In this document: one piece after another, positions 6,823 to 11,634 of the stretch
Numbering within the stretch: position 1 is the first letter of the stretch
Layout: the number at the start of each line of letters is the position of its first letter
Assembly: GCA_910577095.1 (NCBI GenBank)
Contig: CAJTLY010000027.1
Span: forward strand, 1-11,634
Direction of reading: 5' to 3'
Source of the DNA: an uncultured Alphaproteobacteria bacterium
GTDB taxonomy: Bacteria; Pseudomonadota; Alphaproteobacteria; RF32; CAG-239
Length of the DNA stretch: 11,634 bases
Notes under the pieces: model-generated
Told to the model about the DNA's origin: nothing
The model's input: the letters and a program-made list of their open reading frames with translations, nothing else
The model's database searches: none
Position numbers and translations under genes: made by a program

Positions 6823-7248
6823 ATGGTTGAAACGTCAGTAATTCTTCCCCCTGATTACAGGCCTTCGAATGACGAAGAATATATGAATGAATTTCAGGTT
6901 GAATATTTTCGCCGCAAATTGATGGAGTGGAAAAAATCCCTGCTGGCACAGTCCCAAGATACTCTTGAAGAATTGCGTCAGGGCGGCCTTAATCAGCCGG
7001 ACGAGTTGGACCGCGCTTCGATGGAAACCGACAAAGCTCTTGATTTGCGTACCAAAGATCGTGCACGCAAGCTGATCAGCAAAATTAACGATGCCCTGAA
7101 AAGAATAGAAGACGGAACCTATGGTTATTGTGAAGAAACCGGCGAACCGATCGGGGTGGAACGTTTGGAAGCCCGTCCGGTCGCCACACTTTCGATTGAG
7201 GCTCAGGAACGTCATGAAAGAATGGAAAAAACTTACAGCGAAGACTGA
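6823..7248 (+). CDS. dksA: RNA polymerase-binding transcription factor DksA (single-cysteine, alphaproteobacterial type)
   Basis: 141 residues from ATG 6823. An in-frame ATG at 6811 is rejected because GGAGA (6813-6817) sits five bases before 6823, and family members begin much like VETSVILPPDYRPS. DksA inserts its coiled coil into the RNA polymerase secondary channel and, with ppGpp, adjusts rRNA and amino-acid promoters. The coiled-coil tip has the essential DxxDxA (D60, D63, A65 in PDELDRAS). The C-terminal finger region has one Cys only (C103 in YGYCEETGEPIG), where E. coli has four zinc ligands; the fold-defining RLEARP is kept. Such Cys-poor DksA proteins are known in alphaproteobacteria. 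It heads the operon, and maf starts nine bases after its stop. Confidence 0.93.
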   Translation: MVETSVILPPDYRPSNDEEYMNEFQVEYFRRKLMEWKKSLLAQSQDTLEELRQGGLNQPDELDRASMETDKALDLRTKDRARKLISKINDALKRIEDGTYGYCEETGEPIGVERLEARPVATLSIEAQERHERMEKTYSED

Positions 7249-7257
7249 AATAAAATA

Positions 7258-7830
7258 ATGGAAACAAAAGACTTTATATTGGCTTCGTCCTCTCCGCACC
7301 GTCTGGCACTTTTGCAACAAATCAACTTTTGTCCCAAAAACGTTTGTCCGGCAGACATTGATGAAAGCCGACAGCCGTTTGAAACGCCTTCGCGTTATGT
7401 CAAACGGATGGCGTTGGAGAAAGCGCGCCGGGTGGCGGCGATGCATCCGGGCGAAAATATTTTGGCCTGTGATACCGTTGCCGTGGTCGGAAGACGGGTT
7501 TTGCACAAGGCGGCCAGTGATGAAGAACAAAAACAAACCATGCGTCTGATTTCGGGGCGGGCCAGTCATGCCATCAGCGCCGTTTGCCTGATTGACAAGA
7601 ACGGACGCGAGGCCTTGCGTCTGGTTGATTCCCGGGTAGTGACCAAAAGATTGTCGGAAAAGGAAATCGCGGATTATGTCGCAACCCGGGAATGGGTCGG
7701 TTGTTGCGGTTACAAAATTGAGGGATGCTTTGCCGGGTTTGTCCGCAAAATTGTCGGTTCGTATTCGGGAATTGTCGGACTGCCGTTGTATGAAACTCAA
7801 AACTTATTGAACGGAGCGGGGATAAAATGA
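7258..7830 (+). CDS. maf: Maf family nucleoside triphosphate pyrophosphatase
   Basis: 190 residues. The Maf fold is recognisable throughout: LASSSPHRLALL (residues 8-19) at the phosphate-binding site, DIDE with E36, YVKRMALEKAR, ACDTVAVV with D72, LHK with K84, LISGRASH, and the closing SYSGIVGLPL. The family hydrolyses non-canonical or selected NTPs to NMP and pyrophosphate, and was earlier named a septum-formation inhibitor. Three positions are unusual: His replaces the second Arg of SPRR, the common KAGGYAIQG segment is GCCGYKIEG (residues 148-156), and Glu155 takes the place of the conserved Gln that helps choose the nucleotide. Substrate is therefore uncertain. The ribosome site is weak. 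The gene ends with an ATGA overlap into the RNase gene, which implies translational coupling. Confidence 0.88.
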   Translation: METKDFILASSSPHRLALLQQINFCPKNVCPADIDESRQPFETPSRYVKRMALEKARRVAAMHPGENILACDTVAVVGRRVLHKAASDEEQKQTMRLISGRASHAISAVCLIDKNGREALRLVDSRVVTKRLSEKEIADYVATREWVGCCGYKIEGCFAGFVRKIVGSYSGIVGLPLYETQNLLNGAGIK

Positions 7831-9002
7831 GTGTAGAAACGATTGTTTATGATAAGAACTCTTCGGTTTCGGGGATTGCCCTGATTGAAGGCGGTCAGGT
7901 GGCCGAGTTGGAAATCATTACCGAAAATCAGGCGATCAGCGGTAATATTTATTTGGGAAAAATCAGCAAAAAAGTGATGTTGGCCGGGGATAAGGAAGGT
8001 TTTTTCGTTAATATCGGCGACGGGCGCGAAGGTTTTCTGAACGCCGAAGAAACAGGCGTTGCGGAAATGAAGCTGACTGAGGGGCAGAGCATTGTCGTTC
8101 AGGTGTCTCAGGAGAAAAGGGCGGAGAAAAACGCAAGACTGGTGCGCGCGGTTCAACTGGTGGGCAATTATGTCGTTTATTGTCCCTATCGTCTGCGTGT
8201 CGAAGCATCTTCAAAGATTGAAGATAAGCACAAAATGGCCGAATATATGGAAAAAGTCAAAGAACAGATGACCGGGCAGGAAGGATGGGTGTTGCGGACG
8301 GCGTCAACCGAAGTCGACTTTGCCGCCATTGCTTCAGAGATGGAGAAACTGCGCGATACCTATGAACATATTCGGATGAAAGCGCGTACGGTAACCGCAC
8401 CGAGTCTGCTGTTTGCCAAGCCCGATACTTTGTTTGAACATCTGGCACGCCATTTGCACGGTTTGCATAAACTGGTAACCAACAGTCGCAATGTTGAAGC
8501 AGAAGTTCGCCAACAATATGGGGATGCTTTTGATGTCGAGCTGAGCAATAATCCGTTTGAAGAATATGGCATTGAGGACGTTATTGCATCGGCGTTGGAA
8601 AAAGAAGTTGCTCTCAGAGGCGGCGGAAGAATCAGCATTGAAGAGACCCGCGCCTGCACCGCCATTGATGTGGACAGCGGACGTGACAGCGGCGGCGGTT
8701 CGTTGAATCGTATTAATGAAGAGGCTGCTTATGAAATTGCGCGACAGATTCGTTTGCGTAATTTGTCGGGTAAAATCGTGATCGACTTTGCCGGTCATTC
8801 GGAATATAAATATATTAAGCCGTTATTGGAAATTTTGGAACAAGAATTGGCAAAAGACAGCATCAAAAGCCATGTCGCCGGGTTGAGCCGGGCCGGGTTG
8901 GTCGAAATCATCCGGGTGCGCCGCCGTCCCACGCTGCAGGATCTGATGAGTGATCCGTGCCACACCTGCAACGGAACCGGACGGGTTGAAAAAGGAGCTT
9001 GA
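7827..9002 (+). CDS. rng: Ribonuclease E/G family endoribonuclease (short RNase G type)
   Basis: 391 residues, shorter than E. coli RNase G (489) and without the long C-terminal degradosome scaffold of RNase E. The N-terminal part starts as in RNase G (SVSGIALIEGG) and has the S1 RNA-binding segment (SGNIYLGKI to GREGFLNAEE). R157-T158 in VLRTAS matches the 5'-monophosphate sensor R169-T170 of RNase E. The Mg-binding Asp pair is present: D281 in AIDVDSG (RNase E D303) and D320 in IVIDFAGH (D346). The Asn of the triad is Asp283 here. C378-x2-C381 (CHTCNGTG) is the zinc link that joins subunits. It cuts single-stranded RNA during rRNA and mRNA processing. It overlaps maf by four bases, with GGGGA close before the start, and yacG begins one base after its stop. 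Confidence 0.92.
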   Translation: MSVETIVYDKNSSVSGIALIEGGQVAELEIITENQAISGNIYLGKISKKVMLAGDKEGFFVNIGDGREGFLNAEETGVAEMKLTEGQSIVVQVSQEKRAEKNARLVRAVQLVGNYVVYCPYRLRVEASSKIEDKHKMAEYMEKVKEQMTGQEGWVLRTASTEVDFAAIASEMEKLRDTYEHIRMKARTVTAPSLLFAKPDTLFEHLARHLHGLHKLVTNSRNVEAEVRQQYGDAFDVELSNNPFEEYGIEDVIASALEKEVALRGGGRISIEETRACTAIDVDSGRDSGGGSLNRINEEAAYEIARQIRLRNLSGKIVIDFAGHSEYKYIKPLLEILEQELAKDSIKSHVAGLSRAGLVEIIRVRRRPTLQDLMSDPCHTCNGTGRVEKGA

Positions 9003-9003
9003 A

Positions 9004-9210
9004 ATGGGTGAAGTTTTGAAAACCTGCCGCTGTCCGATTTGCGGTAAGGTGGTGCCGTTGGGAAAATACCGGCCGTTTTGTTCAAAGCGCTGTGCCGATA
9101 TCGATCTCGGTAACTGGTTTGACGAATCTTACCGGGTTGAGGCCGAAGAAATTGACGATCAGGACATTGAAGCGTTGGAAGAATTGATATCACGTAACGA
9201 TGAAGACTGA
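9004..9210 (+). CDS. yacG: YacG zinc-binding protein (DNA gyrase inhibitor family)
   Basis: 68 residues. The four zinc ligands are C10, C13, C26 and C30 (CPICGK ... FCSKRC), followed by the family hallmark ADIDLGNWFDESYRV and an acidic tail. E. coli YacG binds GyrB and reduces gyrase activity. Start ATG 9004 is fixed by the ribosome site AAAGGAG (8991-8997) within the end of the RNase gene, six bases upstream. It is the last gene of the operon, and a terminator follows 30 bases on. An extra cysteine (C8) sits just before the zinc motif. Confidence 0.93.
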   Translation: MGEVLKTCRCPICGKVVPLGKYRPFCSKRCADIDLGNWFDESYRVEAEEIDDQDIEALEELISRNDED

Positions 9211-9239
9211 TCTTACGCATTATTATTTTATGAAGAGTC

Positions 9240-9275
9240 AAATCCCCTGAAAAGCAATTTTCGGGGGATTTTTTT
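9240..9275 (+). terminator. Rho-independent terminator of the dksA-maf-rng-yacG operon
   Basis: A 14-bp stem (9240-9253 with 9258-9271) contains one G-T wobble at 9248/9263, a GCAA tetraloop of GNRA type and seven T (9269-9275). It marks the end of the four-gene transcript. Confidence 0.93.
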
Positions 9276-9538
9276 GATGCTTTGAGCAAAAAGATGGAAA
9301 ATCCACTGTCGAAACAAGTGAGGGTGGTGGCAAAAACGGGAAAGGAAAATCAAGGAGAAAAGCGCTAAGTGCGGCGAAAAAAGGATCCTTTTTTTGATAC
9401 AAATAAATCGTACAACAACGCAGAATTAAGTTCAAGAAGATTGTGAGATTATCAATAAGTTAGATCCAGCGCGAAAATGAAGAAAAGTGTATCAAAAAAA
9501 AGGATCATTAAAATTCATTTAGATAAGGATTGTGTACA
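9276..9538 (+). other. AT-rich spacer before the autotransporter gene
   Basis: About 260 bases after the operon terminator, purine-rich on the plus strand. It contains an 18-base perfect palindrome (9377-9394) and an inverted-repeat pair listed separately. A 24-codon frame at 9294-9368 has no ribosome site and is not called. No convincing sigma70 promoter is seen, although this region must carry the promoter of the autotransporter. The ribosome site for that gene is AAGGA at 9525-9529. Confidence 0.5.
9384..9506. repeat. Inverted repeat pair flanking an 88-base AT-rich stretch
   Basis: GATCCTTTTTTTGATAC (9384-9400) and GTATCAAAAAAAAGGATC (9489-9506) are inverted copies that differ only in having seven versus eight A/T in the run. 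The left copy is embedded in the perfect palindrome AAAAAAGGATCCTTTTTT (9377-9394). The pair could form a long-range hairpin in the leader transcript, serve as two operator sites, or be the ends of a very small non-coding element. No target-site duplication was recognised. Confidence 0.6.
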
Positions 9539-11634
9539 ATGACTAAACGAACTTCTTGGGCAATTGCACTCACGGCAACAACGTTTTTAAGCGCGCCGGC
9601 AATTGCATCTCCCTTGCCTCCGGTGTGGGATAACCTGAATCCGGAAAATTTATCCACTTCGTCAAGCATCAGCTGGGTTGAAGTTGATGCAGATCAAAAA
9701 GACGCGGTCGACGTGGTTGCAGTTCAACTGCCGAACAAGCCGGCAAAATATTTTCAATATACTTACACCCAGCCGGAAGGGCGAAAAATTTACAATAGCC
9801 GCCAAGATGCCTTGAGCGGCGATATTAATGCTGACTTTATCGGCAGCCACTACGAAGATTCTACATCTTTCCTCGTTTATGGCGGAGCTGTCTTTAACAG
9901 CGGGGACATTAACAGCATCAACGGTAATTTTATTGACAACAGTGCACAGAATACTTCTCAGTACGGCGGTGTTTATGGAGCAACTATCAGCAATCAAGGC
10001 ACGATCGGCAAAATCAACGGTGATTTTATCGGCAATTATTTGATTGATCCTGCGGCGGCTTATGGCAGCGCCATTTCTAATCAAAATAAAATAGGCGAAA
10101 TCAACGGTAATTTTATTGGCAATTATTATAATCATGCAAAGGCAACAGCCTGGGGAACGGTGGTTTTGAATAGGGGAACCATCGACCGGATGAACGCCGA
10201 TTTTATCGGCAATTATGCCAAAGTTGCTCATGCGTACAGTATCGTTTACAATAATGGCACCATCGGCAGCATTCGCGGTAATTTTATCGGCAATTATTTG
10301 GAGGCTAGCGGAATGGCAAGAGGGGGCGCCATTTACAACTATTATGACACGGTTATCAACGACATAAACGCAAACTTTGTCGGTAATTATATCAAAGGCG
10401 AGCTTGTTAGAGGCGGCGCAATGTATAATGATATGAGAAGCCAAATTGGTAAAATTACGGGAGATTTTATCGGTAACCATGCCGAAGGCAGCACAGCAGA
10501 AGAGTATGCTTTGGGCGGCGCCGTTTATACGGCTTCAGATATAACTTTCACCTCCGGTTCGGACGTGCATTTCATGTCGGAAAACTATACAAAAGATCCG
10601 ACCCGCGGCAAAATTTATAATGCCCTTTTTATGACAAGGTTTCAACGACCGGAAGAAATTAATCTGACTTTGGATACCACTGATGGCGGTACTTGGGTGA
10701 TCAATGACAATATCGAAGGAGGTCATTATGACTCGCGTTATGGGATGAGTTATGATTATCGGTACAAACTGTGGTTTACCGGAGACGGCAGCGGGACGGT
10801 ATGGGTCAACAACGATATTGTCAATGCCGAAAAAGTGACGGTCAACGGCACCACGCTGAAGTTTGGTTCTTATCAGCATGAAGATCGGACGGCTAAAAAC
10901 TGGGACGGCAAAGGCTCGTTTGTCGCTTCATTGAATGCTGACGGTACCGCCAACCGCGATGCTGCCGCAGTGACGGTGTTGACACTTAACAACGGCGTGT
11001 TTGACATTGCCAACGGCTATCAGGATATGGTGAAGCTGAAAGGCTATTCGGCGACTGACAGCTTTTTGCACATTGACGTTGACGTGGAGAACATGACAGC
11101 CGATATGTTAAAGGTTGCCGGGAATGTTGAGGGTGTGACCAAGATGATCGTTCACGCTTCATCGAATGCCGACATCCGCGGCAAGGGCGAGATCTTGTTT
11201 GCGCAGTCAGAGAACGATACTACCGGTAACGCGGGTTCGTTTATCGTTTCGCGTGTTTATAAGAGCCCGTATCTGTTTGACGTCAACTATACGCAACGTG
11301 CCGAGAACAGCAATCAGTGGGGCTTGGTGATGAACGATCAGGATAACCCGGACAAAGAAGTTGAACCGGAAGAGCCGGATGTTCCGACGCCGGAACTGCC
11401 GGACATTCCGTCGGTTAAACCGCAGCCGTTGCCGGGCAGCGATCGTCCGGTAGCGCCGGAAGTCATCGGCGCCGAATCTCTGCCGGCTGCCGCGTTGGCA
11501 CAAAACAGCAACATGGTTTACAATATCATGAACAAAGTCAGCGCCAACCGTCTGTATTGTCCGGGCTGCGGCTTCTATGACTACTACTGGAACGGCGAAG
11601 CCTTCCACAATCTGTGGGCCAATGCGGTTTACAA
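9539..11634 (+). CDS. Autotransporter adhesin-like protein with Pmp-type repeats (3' end beyond window)
   Basis: The frame opens at ATG 9539 (AAGGA at 9525-9529) and stays open for 698 codons to the window edge. Residues 1-23 are a signal peptide (KR, hydrophobic core, APAIA). Residues about 95-330 carry eight repeats of 27-32 residues with FxxN (mostly FIGN). Each of seven is preceded 16-18 residues earlier by a GGA[I/V/M]-like motif, as in chlamydial Pmp adhesins, and the pattern predicts a beta-helix passenger. A non-repetitive beta-rich part runs to the passenger end (WGLVMND, about 600). An acidic Pro-rich linker follows (about 604-642), then the first part of a type V secretion beta-barrel (NLWANAVY near 690). 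C674 and C677 form CPGC at the barrel entry. The most likely role is surface adhesion or display. The barrel's remainder is outside the window. Confidence 0.85.
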   Translation, partial: MTKRTSWAIALTATTFLSAPAIASPLPPVWDNLNPENLSTSSSISWVEVDADQKDAVDVVAVQLPNKPAKYFQYTYTQPEGRKIYNSRQDALSGDINADFIGSHYEDSTSFLVYGGAVFNSGDINSINGNFIDNSAQNTSQYGGVYGATISNQGTIGKINGDFIGNYLIDPAAAYGSAISNQNKIGEINGNFIGNYYNHAKATAWGTVVLNRGTIDRMNADFIGNYAKVAHAYSIVYNNGTIGSIRGNFIGNYLEASGMARGGAIYNYYDTVINDINANFVGNYIKGELVRGGAMYNDMRSQIGKITGDFIGNHAEGSTAEEYALGGAVYTASDITFTSGSDVHFMSENYTKDPTRGKIYNALFMTRFQRPEEINLTLDTTDGGTWVINDNIEGGHYDSRYGMSYDYRYKLWFTGDGSGTVWVNNDIVNAEKVTVNGTTLKFGSYQHEDRTAKNWDGKGSFVASLNADGTANRDAAAVTVLTLNNGVFDIANGYQDMVKLKGYSATDSFLHIDVDVENMTADMLKVAGNVEGVTKMIVHASSNADIRGKGEILFAQSENDTTGNAGSFIVSRVYKSPYLFDVNYTQRAENSNQWGLVMNDQDNPDKEVEPEEPDVPTPELPDIPSVKPQPLPGSDRPVAPEVIGAESLPAAALAQNSNMVYNIMNKVSANRLYCPGCGFYDYYWNGEAFHNLWANAVY
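9821..10480 (+). repeat. Eight tandem ~30-residue passenger repeats (GGA-x / FxxN)
   Basis: Within the autotransporter, the repeat phenylalanines are F100, F131, F163, F192, F222, F249, F280 and F310, spaced 31, 32, 29, 30, 27, 31 and 30 residues. The consensus around them is I-x-[GA]-[DN]-F-I-G-N-[YH], usually preceded by N-x-G-x-I. GGA or a close variant occurs at residues 115, 147, 176, 206, 262, 292 and 326; one unit is degenerate (YSIVYN, 233-238). DNA similarity is high only over the core (AACGGTAATTTTATCGGC-like), so the repeats have diverged but could still recombine. Confidence 0.85.

Noticed and set aside
9294..9368. 24-codon frame after the operon terminator
   Set aside because: No ribosome site or recognisable sequence, and such a short frame is expected by chance.
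9662..10480. Long minus-strand open frame opposite the autotransporter, with a periodic IIADKI pattern
   Set aside because: It is the antisense image of the FIGN repeats. The plus strand has the signal peptide, ribosome site and domain structure, and the frame starts and stops arbitrarily.

Overview
The window looks like a chromosomal segment of an alphaproteobacterium, probably one of the uncultured, moderate-GC, host-associated lineages. The placement is inferred from three things: a DksA of the alphaproteobacterial type with a single cysteine in its zinc-finger region, the compact maf / RNase G / yacG gene order common in that class, and a secreted repertoire (FadL, small outer-membrane barrel, autotransporter) that requires an outer membrane. 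No rRNA, tRNA, CRISPR, insertion sequence or phage gene is visible.

Left part (1-3950): a FadL-type outer-membrane fatty-acid channel (minus strand) is divergent from a 731-residue Aas-like fusion of a PlsC-type acyltransferase and an acyl-ACP synthetase. Together they suggest uptake of exogenous fatty acids and direct loading into membrane phospholipid. Each gene ends at a clear hairpin terminator.

Middle part (3950-6700): four short single-gene units, mostly envelope proteins: a glycine-zipper OmpA-like lipoprotein, a small acidic secreted protein of unknown function, an 8-strand-type outer-membrane barrel (minus strand) and, divergent from it, an isolated type IV prepilin-like gene. Hairpin terminators separate the first three; no convincing one follows the pilin gene.

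Right-centre (6745-9275): a tight four-gene operon, dksA - maf - rng - yacG, with a good sigma70-type promoter in front and a GNRA-loop terminator behind. Its products serve transcription control, nucleotide clean-up, RNA processing and gyrase control.

Right end (9276-11634): an AT-rich spacer with a long palindrome and a pair of inverted repeats, followed by the start of a large autotransporter that runs off the window without a stop. Its passenger has eight repeats of about 30 residues in which a GGA[I/V]-like motif alternates with FxxN, the same pairing that defines chlamydial polymorphic membrane proteins. This is the most interesting object in the window.
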